Assembly (NCBI RefSeq): GCF_001723305.1
Contig: NZ_LPWF01000025.1
Location: 1 to 64,000 of the forward strand
DNA length: 64,000 bases
Source of the DNA: Methyloceanibacter superfactus
Lineage (GTDB): Bacteria > Pseudomonadota > Alphaproteobacteria > Rhizobiales > Methyloligellaceae
Direction: 5' to 3'
Shown here: one piece after another, positions 49,860 through 59,022 of the stretch
Numbering within the stretch: the stretch's first letter is position 1
Layout: the number at the start of each line of letters is the position of its first letter
Notes under the pieces: model-generated
What the model saw: the letters and a program-made list of their open reading frames with translations, nothing else
Told to the model about the DNA's origin: nothing
The model's database searches: none
Program-made: the position numbers and the translations under genes

Positions 49860-49878
49860 CGCAGGAGGGGGAGGGACC

Positions 49879-51141
49879 GTGCCTGTTCACCTCGATATGA
49901 TGACCATGTCGGTCGTGGGGATCACCGTCACCCTGGTCCTTGGTCTCGTGCTCACGTTCAATTGGGCACGCTACGGCGGTTCGTCCTTCGTGGGCGTTTG
50001 GGGCCTGTCGATGCTTGTCCTGAGCGTCGGCATTGTCGTTGCCAGCGTCTCTTCGCTGGCGGGCCTCCTGAGCGTCCTCGCCTTCGGCCAGGCCGCAATG
50101 ATCCTGTCGGATGGCATCAAGTGCAACGCATGCCGGGAGTTCGCCGGCCGAGAGTCCAGTCTTGTATATGTCGTCGCCGGTCCGCTCCTGTTTCTCCTCG
50201 TGGTCAATTCGGGGCTCGTCGAGACTTTCAATGGGCGGCTGATGCTGGTTTGCACGCTGCTGGCGGCCTACAACTTCGCCGCGGCCGCGGAGCTGATCTA
50301 TGCCAATGGCGAGCATCTGCCATCGCGCTGGCCCGCGGCGGTGCTCCTCGTCATCACCGGCCTGAGCTTCTTGTCCTGGCTGCCACTGATCGTCGCCAGG
50401 CCCATCGTCGAGATCGGGCAAGTGTTCCTCAGCGGTTGGTTCCCGGCCGTGCTCCTGGTGACGCTGCTGCTGCGGACCGCGTTGGCGTTCATCGTGCTGG
50501 CCATGGCCAAGGAGCGGCAGGAACAAGAGCAACGCACCGATGCGCTCACCGATAGCCTGACGGGATTGCCGAACCGCCGCGCCTTGTTCGAGGCCGCCGA
50601 CGTCATCGGCCAGCGCCGCATCCTCGGCGGCGGCACGCCTGTGTCGGTGCTGATCCTCGACCTCGATCACTTCAAGGATACCAACGACTCCTATGGCCAC
50701 GAGTTCGGCGACGAGGTGCTCAAACTGTTTGCCAGGACCCTGGTCAAGACCCTCGACGACAAGGGGATTGTCGGACGCCTCGGTGGCGAGGAGTTCGCCG
50801 CCATCCTGCCGGGAGTCGATGCCACCGCGGCCGTGGTGGCGGCGGAGGCCCTGCGGCGGGCCTTCGCCCGGTCGGCGGCCTTCGTTAACGGGCTGGCCAT
50901 CGGAGCGACGGTCAGCGTGGGCGTTGCCTCCGACGTGGAGGTCGATACCGATCTGAGCGGCTGTTCAGGCCGCGCCGATGCCCGCGCTCTATGTCGCCCA
51001 CGCGCGGGCCGCAACCAGGTGGCGCTGCTCGAATCCGACGATCAGCGCGTGCTTCCCGCCGGCTCCACCATCCGCACCTCGCCGTCGCGGCTGCGCCCGA
51101 CCCCGCCGATCACCAAGCGGCAGACGGTTCGGATCGACTGA
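49879..51141 (+). CDS. Membrane diguanylate cyclase (GGDEF), tandem paralogue
   Basis: GTG 49879, after a strong GGAGGGGGAGGG, aligns with the start of the upstream paralogue (VHLDMMTMSVVGITVTLVLG). An ATG at 49852 is also possible. Six-helix membrane sensor, then TDSLTGLPNRRALFEA, LDLDHFKDTNDSYGHEFGD and RLGGEEFAAILPG. Near 50965-51000 the frame reads GCSGRADARALCRPRAG where the paralogue has ALFRQADAALYAAKRTG; fragments LFR and ALYVA are visible in other frames, so several compensating indels lie there. Restored length about 420. Confidence 0.88.
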   Translation: MPVHLDMMTMSVVGITVTLVLGLVLTFNWARYGGSSFVGVWGLSMLVLSVGIVVASVSSLAGLLSVLAFGQAAMILSDGIKCNACREFAGRESSLVYVVAGPLLFLLVVNSGLVETFNGRLMLVCTLLAAYNFAAAAELIYANGEHLPSRWPAAVLLVITGLSFLSWLPLIVARPIVEIGQVFLSGWFPAVLLVTLLLRTALAFIVLAMAKERQEQEQRTDALTDSLTGLPNRRALFEAADVIGQRRILGGGTPVSVLILDLDHFKDTNDSYGHEFGDEVLKLFARTLVKTLDDKGIVGRLGGEEFAAILPGVDATAAVVAAEALRRAFARSAAFVNGLAIGATVSVGVASDVEVDTDLSGCSGRADARALCRPRAGRNQVALLESDDQRVLPAGSTIRTSPSRLRPTPPITKRQTVRID

Positions 51142-51323
51142 TCCGGAACGCTTTGCCGCAGCCGGCGGCAGCTCCTCATACGTTGCAGGAGAACCGCTCG
51201 CGCGGCCTGTGCGGAACGGCGGGGTTGATTGTGACAGTAAGATGTTGGTTTGTCCCGTGCACCACCATGACGCGCGCGGGCCTCCGGCCGCGCGCGTGGC
51301 GTTCGTAAGCGGGAGTCGGAAGA

Positions 51324-52862
51324 GTGACAGCGGGACATTCGGAGCATGAGGCCAAGGAGATCGAACTCAAGCTCGAGTTCGCACCTGCCGATGCACCCTG
51401 CATCCTGTCCCACCCGATCATCCAGGCGAGCCAGGCCGCGCCGGTCACGCGCGAGCTGATCTCCGTCTATTACGACACCGGCGACGATGTCCTGCGCAAG
51501 GCGGGCGTGTTCCTGCGCGTTCGCGCGACCGGCGACGGCTACGTCCAGACCATCAAGACGGCCCGCGGCGAGGCCGAGTTCCTCGAGCGCGACGAATGGG
51601 AGCAGCCGATTCCCAGTCACCAGCCGGTCCTCGAAGCGGCGGAAGGGACGGCGCTGGCGCCGCTGCTTACGGCGGACGTCCGCGCGAGGCTGGCGCCGCG
51701 CTTCCACACGCGGTTCCGGCGTCAGACCTACTGGGTGCGCCGCGATGCCACCGAGATCGAGCTTGCCATCGATCAAGGCGAGGTCACCGCCGGCGTCGAC
51801 GCCACGCCGATTTCGGAGCTGGAGCTCGAATTGAAGGCGGGCGACAAGCGGGAGCTGTTCCAGCTCGCCCGCGAACTCGCCGAGACCGTGCCGCTCTACC
51901 TCGCCATAAAGACCAAGGCGGAGCGCGGGTTTGAGCTGATCGATGGCGGCGACTTTTCCGTGGAGAAATCGAGCGACGTCGACATCGGACCCGGGATGAC
52001 CTGTGCCGATGGCTTCCGCGCCATAGCCCGCAACTGCCTGCGTCAGATCGTGGCCAATACGCCTGCCGTCCGCGCTGGACGCCCGGAAGCTCTGCATCAG
52101 ATGCGGATCGGTCTCCGCCGCTTGCGCGCCGGCCTTTGGCTTTTCGCCGGCGTGGTGGCCGACGAGGATCGCGAATATATCGAGGGCGAGTTGCGCTGGA
52201 TCACCCAGGAGCTCGGTCCGGCGCGCGATCTCGACGTGTTCGCCGCCGACGTGCTCGAGCCGCTGCGCGCCGCCAGTCCGGACGATCCGGAAATTGCCGC
52301 GGCGCATCGCGATTTCATTCAGCACCACACCGCCGCCTATGACCGCGCCACCGGCGCAGTCGGTTCCCACCGCTTCCGCAAATTGCTGCTCGACCTTGCG
52401 GCGTGGATCGAGATCGGCGCATGGGCGGCCCATGGCACGCCGCGCCAGGCGGCGCCCGTGGATGGCGCCGTGACCGCCTATGCCGCGAAGCAGCTGTCGA
52501 AGCTGCGCCGCACGATCAAGAAGAAGGGGCGCGGCTTGCGCGAGGCGAGTCCGCCCGAGCGGCATAAGGTTCGGATTCGCGCCAAGCGTTTGCGCTACGC
52601 GACCGAGTTCTTCACCAAGACCTTTCCCGGCAAGAAGAGCGACAGACGCCGTGAGAAATCCCTCGCGGCGTTGGAGGACCTCCAGGACGCGCTCGGCGTG
52701 CTCAACGACATCGCCATCCGGCGCACTCAGCCCGAGGCGGGGGAAGGCTTCGCCTTCATGCACCCGCACGGCGACGACGCCGCCGAAGAGTCGAAGCAAC
52801 TCAAAGCGGCCAAGGCGGCGTTCGACCGCTTCGCCAAGGTCAAAGCCTTCTGGAAGGCTTGA
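51324..52862 (+). CDS. CYTH and CHAD domain protein
   Basis: 512 residues. The N-terminal CYTH domain (residues about 10-205) has the triphosphate-tunnel motif EIELKLE and ISVYYDTGDDVLRKAGVFLRVR. The C-terminal CHAD domain (about 220-510) is helical and rich in His and basic residues (ALHQMRIGLRRLRAGL, HKVRIRAKRLRYATEFF), which bind polyphosphate. Such fusions are linked to polyphosphate or triphosphate metabolism. The neighbouring minus-strand gene ends 4 bases away. Confidence 0.9.
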   Translation: MTAGHSEHEAKEIELKLEFAPADAPCILSHPIIQASQAAPVTRELISVYYDTGDDVLRKAGVFLRVRATGDGYVQTIKTARGEAEFLERDEWEQPIPSHQPVLEAAEGTALAPLLTADVRARLAPRFHTRFRRQTYWVRRDATEIELAIDQGEVTAGVDATPISELELELKAGDKRELFQLARELAETVPLYLAIKTKAERGFELIDGGDFSVEKSSDVDIGPGMTCADGFRAIARNCLRQIVANTPAVRAGRPEALHQMRIGLRRLRAGLWLFAGVVADEDREYIEGELRWITQELGPARDLDVFAADVLEPLRAASPDDPEIAAAHRDFIQHHTAAYDRATGAVGSHRFRKLLLDLAAWIEIGAWAAHGTPRQAAPVDGAVTAYAAKQLSKLRRTIKKKGRGLREASPPERHKVRIRAKRLRYATEFFTKTFPGKKSDRRREKSLAALEDLQDALGVLNDIAIRRTQPEAGEGFAFMHPHGDDAAEESKQLKAAKAAFDRFAKVKAFWKA

Positions 52863-52865
52863 GGC

Positions 52866-53246
52866 CTACTCGGCGAGAGGCGCGGCTCCGCCGCGTTGCG
52901 TGCCATTGTGGGTTTTCACGTCGCCGCGCATCCGCTGGGTGTGGTCCTCAAGACGCCGCACCGCCGCGTTGAAGGCGTCGCGGACGGCGACATAGACGTC
53001 TTCGTGGGAGTGGTTTGCCGGCTTAGCGCGGTCGACGACCAGGTCCTTACCCGGTACGCTGATATCGATATGTACGCTGTACAGCTTGCCCTTGTGATGG
53101 TGCCGATGCGGCGCCTCGACCACGACGGTGCAGCCGATGATACGGTCGTGGAAGCGTTCGAGCTTCTCCGCTTTCTCGCGGATGCGAGCCTCCACGGCGG
53201 GTGAGGGGTCCATGTTGCGGAACTTGACGTCCAAAGGGATTTGCAT
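52866..53246 (-). CDS. Ribosome hibernation factor, HPF/RaiA family (short)
   Basis: 126 residues from ATG 53246: MQIPLDVKFRNMDPSPAVEA, EKAEKLERFHDRIIGCTVVV, then PHRHHHKGKLYSVHIDISVP and DVYVAVRDAFNAAVRRLEDH. This is the HPF N-domain without the long C-terminal dimerisation domain. Binds the 30S A/P site in slow growth. It diverges from the cytochrome c gene with a FixK-type box between them, so low-oxygen control is possible on this side too. Confidence 0.88.
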   Translation of the reverse strand: MQIPLDVKFRNMDPSPAVEARIREKAEKLERFHDRIIGCTVVVEAPHRHHHKGKLYSVHIDISVPGKDLVVDRAKPANHSHEDVYVAVRDAFNAAVRRLEDHTQRMRGDVKTHNGTQRGGAAPLAE

Positions 53247-53361
53247 CGAGCGCCTCTTTCTTTCCCGGCCAAAACGGTCTGGGCACCATTGTGCGACAGA
53301 ATGAGGAGAAATGGCGACAGCTTCTTTGAGGTGGGTCAACGGGGCCTGACCTTCGCCTTAT

Positions 53362-53375
53362 TTGACCCGCGTCAA
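53362..53375. promoter_or_regulatory. FixK/FNR-type box
   Basis: TTGACCCGCGTCAA, a perfect palindrome apart from the centre. Centre 91 bases before the cytochrome c start at 53460 and 122 bases from the hibernation-factor start on the other strand. Confidence 0.72.
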
Positions 53376-53459
53376 GGCTCGGCCTCCCACCCTGGGCCCT
53401 ATTGGTTCCCGGCGTCGGACGCCCCCCGAGCCAACTTTTGCAAGAAAAGGAGGCGCCTC

Positions 53460-53783
53460 ATGCGGCCTGTTTTCATGGGCACGGTGATCATCGCCACGCT
53501 CTGCCTGCCAAGCCTTGCGGCCGCCGAGCATCCTGGCGACCCGCAAGCGGGATACGAATACGCCAAGCAGGTCTGCTCTGGCTGCCACGGTATTTCCGCC
53601 GAGCCCTCGCCGATGCCAGAGGCGACGCGATTCCGGGAGGTCTCCGACCGGCCCGGCGTGACCGGCACCGCGCTGCGCGTGTGGATGGAGACCACACACC
53701 CCACCATGCCCAATATCATCGTCCCCAAGCAGGACATGCTGAACGTCATCGCCTACATCCTCGACCTCAAAGGCCGGGATTAG
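53460..53783 (+). CDS. Periplasmic c-type cytochrome
   Basis: 107 residues from ATG 53460 with AAGGAGG upstream. Signal peptide (MGTVIIATLCLPSLAAA), single heme motif KQVCSGCHG, and a distal methionine candidate in TTHPTMPNIIVP. A C-terminal helix MLNVIAYILDLKGRD is typical of class I cytochromes c. Likely an electron carrier under FixK control. It is a paralogue of the cytochrome at 58.7 kb. Confidence 0.88.
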   Translation: MRPVFMGTVIIATLCLPSLAAAEHPGDPQAGYEYAKQVCSGCHGISAEPSPMPEATRFREVSDRPGVTGTALRVWMETTHPTMPNIIVPKQDMLNVIAYILDLKGRD

Positions 53784-53821
53784 CCCGAGAACTAGGATTG
53801 CGTTGAAGCCATGGAGCGTCG

Positions 53822-54643
53822 GTGAAGCTCGTCAGGATCTTGCTGCCCATTGACCATACCGGCGCCACCGCCGCCTGCGCCGACACCGCCTTCGCGCTCG
53901 CCCAACGCTTCGGCGCCGAGCTGCAAGTGCTGCATCCTTGTCCGCCGCCGGTGCAGCGCCTGCCATACTCGACGGAGCTCAGTCCGGTCTATTTCGAGGA
54001 ACTGGTGGACGTCGCCCGGAAGCAAGTCGACGAAGAGGAGAGCCGCGCGACCGACTGGTTCGAGGAGCTGCTGGGCGCACACCCGGAGGTGGAGGCCGAT
54101 CTCCTCACCGTGGAAGGTCTTGCCGGTCCCGCCGTCGCCGCACGCGCCAAGGTCGCCGATCTGACCGTGCTACCGAGCATCGCCGCCAAGGAGGATGAGC
54201 TTTGGGGGGCGGCGCGCGACGCCGCCATGTTCCACTCGGGCCGTCCCGTTCTCATCGTGCCCGACGAAGCGGGCGGCCCCCTGAGCGACACGGTGGTGAT
54301 CGCATGGAAGGACGCCGTCGAGGCCGTGCGTGCCGTTGCCGCGGCCATGCCCTTTCTCGCCACGGCCAAGCGGGTCAAGCTGCTGAGCGTCGCCGAGGAC
54401 GACGAGGATGCGACCGTACAGGCCATGGCCGAGTATCTCGCCAAGGCCGGTTTCCCGGTCGAGACTGCGTCGGTCGACCTTGGTTCACGCGAGGTCGGCG
54501 AAGCGCTGCTGGCTGCGGCCGGCAGCGGCGTTCTCCTGGTCATGGGCTGCTATGGCCACTGGCGCTGGCGCGAGTGGGTGTTCGGCGGCGCGACGCTCTC
54601 CGTCCTGCGCAATACGGACGTGCCCGTGCTCATGGCGCACTGA
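53822..54643 (+). CDS. Universal stress protein, tandem UspA domains
   Basis: 273 residues from GTG 53822. Two Usp folds: the first starts VRILLPIDHTGATAACADTA, the second has VVIAWKDAVEAVRAVAAAMP. The second ends with MGCYGHWRWREWVFGGATLS and TDVPVLMAH, the usual nucleotide-binding G-x2-G-x9-G(S/T) region. Paired Usp proteins are often induced by low oxygen. It is 38 bases after the cytochrome gene, probably in the same transcript. Confidence 0.88.
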   Translation: MKLVRILLPIDHTGATAACADTAFALAQRFGAELQVLHPCPPPVQRLPYSTELSPVYFEELVDVARKQVDEEESRATDWFEELLGAHPEVEADLLTVEGLAGPAVAARAKVADLTVLPSIAAKEDELWGAARDAAMFHSGRPVLIVPDEAGGPLSDTVVIAWKDAVEAVRAVAAAMPFLATAKRVKLLSVAEDDEDATVQAMAEYLAKAGFPVETASVDLGSREVGEALLAAAGSGVLLVMGCYGHWRWREWVFGGATLSVLRNTDVPVLMAH

Positions 54644-54662
54644 GCGGCGCCCCCGAAAGCGT

Positions 54663-54932
54663 CTAGCGCCGCAGCAGGATGCCGAGCAGAAACCCGATTC
54701 CGAGCGCGATGCCGAGGGAGGCGAAGGGGCTCTCCCGGACGGCGTCCTCGACCGCGCTCTGTGCCTCGTCGGCTTGGGCCTTCAGATTGTCGGCTTGGTG
54801 GCTACCGGTGCGGCCGATCGAGTGCACTAGGCTATCGATCTCCTTACGGAGATTGGAAAGATGCTTAGTGATCTGTTGAAGATCCTCGCTCAATGCCAGG
54901 TGGTCCGGCATATCGGCATCCTTTTGGGCCAT
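54663..54932 (-). CDS. ElaB/YqjD/DUF883-type membrane-anchored protein
   Basis: 89 residues from ATG 54932. A heptad-rich coiled coil (LSEDLQQITKHLSNLRKEID, ADNLKAQADEAQSAVEDAVR) is followed by one C-terminal span FASLGIALGIGFLLGILLRR. That layout matches the ElaB/YqjD family, which tethers ribosomes to the inner membrane in stationary phase in E. coli. It is divergent from fixL and tail to tail with the Usp gene. Confidence 0.8.
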   Translation of the reverse strand: MAQKDADMPDHLALSEDLQQITKHLSNLRKEIDSLVHSIGRTGSHQADNLKAQADEAQSAVEDAVRESPFASLGIALGIGFLLGILLRR

Positions 54933-55010
54933 GTTTTCCTCCTGTTGGGCGACACTACGCCTGCATTGCCGCAACGTTAGAACTAGCACTATAGAGCTAA
55001 CAAGAATGCG

Positions 55011-56612
55011 ATGCTGAGGGACGATGCGGCTCATCGCCGCCGGAGGTTCCATTTCGCCATGCACGGTCCTGTGGCCAACGGTCCCGAAGAGGGGGCAAAG
55101 GAGAGCGGCATCGAGCGCTTGCGGAGAACCTTGCTCGACCCGGCCACCTCGCTCGCCCATTACGTCGCCGCGGTCGGGGTCACCGTCCTGCTCCTGTCGC
55201 TCGCCTGGGGCTTGCATCCTTTGCTCCACGGCCGGGCGTCCTTCCTGATTTTCATTCCCGCGGTGTTGATCGCGTCGGGCCTCGGCGGCATCGGACCCGG
55301 ACTGCTGGCGACGGCGCTCAGTGTGATTTTCGGCATGCTCCTGCTGGGCAACGGAGTGCTGCTCGCCGCCGCCGGCTTGGACGCGGTGGTTTTCGCCGCC
55401 GTCGGTGCCTGCATCTCCTGGTTCGGCGAGTTGCTCCGCCGCACGCGGATTCGCAGCCGCCGGCATGCCCGGGACCTGCGCTCGCGCGAGGCGCATCTCC
55501 GGTCGATCCTCGACTCCGTTCCCGACGCCACCGTGGTGATCGACGAGACCGGCATGATCCGCTCTTTCTCGGCCGCGGCGGAGCGCCTGTTTGGCCACAG
55601 CGAGGCGGAAGTCGGCGGCAAGAACGTCTCGGTCTTGATGCCGACGCCCTTTCGTGAGGAGCATGACCATTATATCGCCCGCTATCTGGCGACCGGCGAG
55701 AAGCGCATCATCGGCATCGACCGCGTGGTCACGGGCCAGCGCAAGGACGGCTCGACCTTTCCCATGAAGCTCGAGGTGGGCGAGATGCGCTCGGGCGACG
55801 GCCGGTTCTTCACCGGCTTCATTCGCGATTTGACCGAGCGGCAGCGCACGGAGCGCCAATTGCAGGAGCTTCAGACGGAACTCGCGCGGCTGTCGCGGCT
55901 GACCGCCATGGGCGAGATGGCCTCGACCCTGGCTCATGAGATCAACCAGCCCCTCTCGGCGATCTCCAATTACCTGCAAGGCTGCAATCGTCTGCTCGAA
56001 ACCATCGACCACCCGAACGCGCCCAAGGTGCGCGACGCGCTGGCCGAGACCACCAAGCAGACCCTGCGCGCCGGTCAGATCATTCGCCAGCTCCGCGAGT
56101 TCGTGACCCACGGCGAGACGGAGCGGCACCCCGAGGACGTCAACAAGCTGGTGGAGGAGGCGAGCGCCCTCGGCCTCGTCGGCGCCAAGGAGGAAGGGGT
56201 TAAGACCATATTCCATTGCGACAACAGGGTCGGCCTGGTCATGGTGGAAAAGGTGCAGATTCAGCAGGTCTTGCTCAATCTCATGCGGAACGCGATCGAG
56301 GCCATGGAAGAGGCCGAGCGCAAGGAGCTCCTGGTGTCGACCGCTCCGACCGACCCGAGCAAGGACGAGAAGGGCAGGGCCATGGTCGAGGTCAGCGTGA
56401 CCGACACGGGCAGCGGCATCTCCGATGTGATCGCCTCGCGCCTGTTCCAGCCCTTTGTCACCACCAAACCCGCCGGTATGGGTGTCGGTCTGTCCATCTC
56501 CAAGCGTATCATCGAGGCGCATGGGGGACGTCTCTGGGCCGAGCCGAATCCGGGCGGCGGCACCGTGTTCCGCTTCACCTTGGAACCGGCAACGGACGAG
56601 AGCGAGGTTTGA
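55011..56612 (+). CDS. fixL: Oxygen-sensing histidine kinase FixL
   Basis: 533 residues. Membrane helices (about 50-140), then a heme [23 protein letters not shown] with the heme ligand at about His218 and the FixL arginine at about 238, followed by [20 protein letters not shown]. HisKA has the phospho-accepting His309 in [14 protein letters not shown], and HATPase has [10 protein letters not shown] and [18 protein letters not shown]. In the deoxy state FixL phosphorylates FixJ. Start ATG 55011 is used; ATG 55059 ([12 protein letters not shown]) with GGAGG upstream is also possible. The stop overlaps the fixJ start. Confidence 0.93.
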   Translation: MLRDDAAHRRRRFHFAMHGPVANGPEEGAKESGIERLRRTLLDPATSLAHYVAAVGVTVLLLSLAWGLHPLLHGRASFLIFIPAVLIASGLGGIGPGLLATALSVIFGMLLLGNGVLLAAAGLDAVVFAAVGACISWFGELLRRTRIRSRRHARDLRSREAHLRSILDSVPDATVVIDETGMIRSFSAAAERLFGHSEAEVGGKNVSVLMPTPFREEHDHYIARYLATGEKRIIGIDRVVTGQRKDGSTFPMKLEVGEMRSGDGRFFTGFIRDLTERQRTERQLQELQTELARLSRLTAMGEMASTLAHEINQPLSAISNYLQGCNRLLETIDHPNAPKVRDALAETTKQTLRAGQIIRQLREFVTHGETERHPEDVNKLVEEASALGLVGAKEEGVKTIFHCDNRVGLVMVEKVQIQQVLLNLMRNAIEAMEEAERKELLVSTAPTDPSKDEKGRAMVEVSVTDTGSGISDVIASRLFQPFVTTKPAGMGVGLSISKRIIEAHGGRLWAEPNPGGGTVFRFTLEPATDESEV

Positions 56613-57235
56613 TGATCGCCAATCCGATCGTTCACATCGTCGACGACGACGAAGCGGTGCGCCGCTCGCTGGCCTTCATGCTCGGCTCGGCGGGACTCGC
56701 GGTGCGCGTTTATGACTCGGCGACGGCGTTTCTCGATGGCATCGACACTCTGCAAACCGGTTGCCTGATCACCGACGTGCGCATGCCGGAGATGTCGGGG
56801 ATCGAGCTCCTGCAGCGGATCCGGGAACGTCTGCCCAGCCTGCCCGCCATCGTCATCACCGGGCATGGCGACGTGCCTCTTGCCGTCGAGGCGATGAAAG
56901 CAGGGGCCATCGACTTCATCGAGAAGCCATTCGATGAGGAGGCCATCCTCAACGCGGTGAAAGCCGCCCTCGAGCAGACGGGCGACGAGGTGGACGGCGA
57001 TCTCGCTGCCGTCAACGCGCGGCTCGCGAGCCTGTCGGAGCGCGAGCGCCAGGTGCTCGAAGGGCTGGTGGCCGGCCATCCGAACAAGGCCATCGCCAAC
57101 GGGCTCGGCATCAGTCCGCGCACGGTCGAGGTCTATCGCGCCAATCTCATGACCAAGATGGAAGCCAACAGCCTGTCGGAACTGATCCGCATGGCGATCC
57201 TCGCTCATGTCCCCGGCTCGCACCGCGCGCGGTAG
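56612..57235 (+). CDS. fixJ: Response regulator FixJ
   Basis: 207 residues. Receiver with HIVDDDEAVRRSL, acceptor Asp55 in CLITDVRMPEMSG, and Lys105 in DFIEKPFDEE. A LuxR-type helix-turn-helix follows: LSERERQVLEGLVAGHPNKA, IANGLGISPRTVEVYRANLM. Phosphorylated FixJ activates fixK. ATG 56612 overlaps the fixL TGA by one base. Confidence 0.95.
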   Translation: MIANPIVHIVDDDEAVRRSLAFMLGSAGLAVRVYDSATAFLDGIDTLQTGCLITDVRMPEMSGIELLQRIRERLPSLPAIVITGHGDVPLAVEAMKAGAIDFIEKPFDEEAILNAVKAALEQTGDEVDGDLAAVNARLASLSERERQVLEGLVAGHPNKAIANGLGISPRTVEVYRANLMTKMEANSLSELIRMAILAHVPGSHRAR

Positions 57236-57256
57236 GCGCCGGACCCCGAGTGTCAT

Positions 57257-57270
57257 TTGACCTAGCTCAA
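57257..57270. promoter_or_regulatory. FixK/FNR-type box
   Basis: TTGACCTAGCTCAA, both arms matching apart from C for T/A at the inner right position. It lies 21 bases after the fixJ stop; its centre is about 70 bases before the likely start (57333) of the receiver-like gene. Confidence 0.6.
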
Positions 57271-57332
57271 GGCGTTCCCCGGCTCCCGGAATAGTTTCTG
57301 CCCACAAGGAAAGGTTGAGACGCGGGCACGAC

Positions 57333-57769
57333 ATGCGTGTGGGGGACATCGATTTGGTCCAGGCCGAGACCATATTCATTGCCGTCGCCGACGGCGTGCT
57401 CGCCGATTCGCTGCGATTCTCGCTGGAGCTTGAGGGCTTCGAGACGCATTTCTGCGATGAGTCCTCGCTCCTTCCGGCCATGAGCGCCCCCCGGACCAAA
57501 GCCAGTTGCCTCGTGCTCGACCAGGATGTGTTCGCGCGCGTGGTCGATGGCGAGGAGGCGGGACTCTTCGCCGATCGGGGCGTGCCGGTGGTGTTGATGG
57601 TGTCCCATACCACCAAGCGGGTTTTGGCCCGCGCCGCGCGGCCGGCGTCACCGAAGTCGTCGAAAAACCCCTGCTTGGCGGCATCTTGTTCGATGCGATC
57701 CGCCAGGCCATCGGCGGTTCCCGCCATCCCGGCGCCGGCCGCCATAGGCCCTCGATCTCTCCTACGTAG
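57333..57769 (+). CDS. Receiver-like protein between fixJ and fixK, possible FixT-type antikinase, frameshifted
   Basis: From ATG 57333 (MRVGDIDLVQAETIFIAVAD). The fold follows FixJ receivers: LRFSLELEGFETHFCDESS, the acceptor position retained in CLVLDQDVFA, VPVVLMVSHTTKRVLARAA, then in the next frame GVTEVVEKPLLGG with the conserved lysine. The acidic pair of the receiver pocket is missing (VADG instead of VDDD), so phosphorylation is doubtful. Two cysteines (HFC, SCL) are notable. A missing base near 57640 joins the frames to about 146 residues. Small receiver-like antikinases under FixK control (FixT) have this location and size; the identification is a hypothesis. Confidence 0.6.
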
Positions 57770-57821
57770 TTTCCCTTAGGTGCCCGTCACGAATTTTGTG
57801 GGCCCCCGGCATCGCGTAACA

Positions 57822-57835
57822 ATGACTTAGGTCAA
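57822..57835. promoter_or_regulatory. FixK/FNR-type box close to the fixK start
   Basis: ATGACTTAGGTCAA has nine of the ten arm positions, with A for T at the first. Centre is 29-30 bases before the fixK ATG at 57858, which puts it at or beside the core promoter. Confidence 0.5.
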
Positions 57836-57857
57836 CGTATCGCCGGGAGGATCACCC

Positions 57858-58537
57858 ATGCTGACGCCGACGCCTGTTGCGGAACTTCGTCAGACGACCC
57901 GCCACCCGCCATTCGGTCTCCCCGCTGAGAACGGCGGGCCGGAGGCCTTTCTCCCCGCCAGCGTTCCCATGAATTTCGGCCGCAATTCAGAGATTTTCGC
58001 CGAGGGTGAGACTGCCGGATATGTGTACAAGCTCGTTTCGGGCGCCGTGCGCGTGTCCCAACTGCTCCCCGACGGCCGCCGCCAGATCAGCGCCTTTCAT
58101 CTTCCCGGCGACATGTTTGGCTTCGAGATCGACGACGTCCACCACGTTTCCGCCGAGGCCATCGTTCCCGTCAAGGTCATCGCCTTCAAGTGCACAGCCT
58201 CTTGAGCGCGACCGCTTCGAGCAGCCTGGTGCATGAGTTGCTCAACCGCACGATGATCACGTTGCGGCAGACCCAGGATCATCTCCTTCTCCTGGGCCGC
58301 AAAAACGCCTTGGAGCGCTTGGCCGCCTTCCTCTTGGAGATGGTCAAGCGCTCCGGCAACCAGCGCGTGCTCGATCTCGCCATGCCCCGCCACGACATCG
58401 CCGACTATCTCGGGCTGACGCTCGAAACCGTCTCGCGGATGTTCGCCGAATTGAAAGAGGACGGTATTATCCGGCTCGAATCGGCGCGGCGCGTCCACCT
58501 GGTCGACATGACCAGGCTGAAGGCGATGGCCGCCTGA
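57858..58537 (+). CDS. fixK: Crp/Fnr-family regulator FixK, frameshifted
   Basis: ATG 57858 with GGGAGGATC upstream. A cyclic-nucleotide-like beta-roll (EIFAEGETAGYVYKLVSGAV, FHLPGDMFGFEID) is followed by a dimer helix and HTH (MPRHDIADYLGLTLETVSRM with the ETVSR recognition sequence). The N-terminal cysteine cluster of FNR is absent, so it is FixK-type and not itself an iron-sulfur oxygen sensor. The two halves differ by one frame; a missing base near 58190 restores about 227 residues. It should bind the TTGAN-N4-NTCAA boxes noted in this window. Confidence 0.92.
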
Positions 58538-58651
58538 GGTTGGTGGCTCGCGAGTTCCGATAAGGACTCCTTAAGGCCGAATGCTGGATGCCTCGACGGC
58601 GCTCGCCGGGGGCGGTTAGATGCGCGTGAACGGATTGAGGGCGAATTTCCC

Positions 58652-59011
58652 ATGATTGCTTCCAACACACGACATGCGGCGGCACGGATTGCTTTATCGG
58701 TTCTATGGCTCGCGCTACTTGGCGCTGGAGCGAGCATCGCCGGTCCGGTGACCAGCCTGCCCGACCCAGAGCGCGGCAAAGAGCTGGCGCAGCGCCTGTG
58801 CTCGAACTGTCACCTTGTCACGGGCGAGCAGGAACACGCCGTCGCCGACGTGCCGAGCTTTCACGAGATCGCCAACATGGAAGGTCAGACGGCGGGCGCA
58901 ATCATGGGCAAGATCGTCATCCCCAAGCACCCCATGCCGGTGATACCGATCACCAAGAGCGAGCTCAACGACCTGGCCGCGTATATAATGACGCTTAAGG
59001 ACCCCCAATAG
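58652..59011 (+). CDS. Periplasmic c-type cytochrome
   Basis: 119 residues from ATG 58652. Signal peptide (IALSVLWLALLGAGASIA), heme motif QRLCSNCHLV, a candidate distal methionine in KHPMPVIP, and a C-terminal helix ELNDLAAYIMTLKD. The layout is the same as the cytochrome at 53.5 kb. No FixK-type box is visible in the 114 bases upstream, but it follows fixK directly. Confidence 0.88.
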   Translation: MIASNTRHAAARIALSVLWLALLGAGASIAGPVTSLPDPERGKELAQRLCSNCHLVTGEQEHAVADVPSFHEIANMEGQTAGAIMGKIVIPKHPMPVIPITKSELNDLAAYIMTLKDPQ

Positions 59012-59022
59012 CGGGTGAGGCC

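Noticed and set aside
54663-56522. 619-residue minus-strand frame across fixL
   Set aside because: Only its last 89 residues (from 54932) are a real gene. The remainder is antisense of fixL and lacks any motif.
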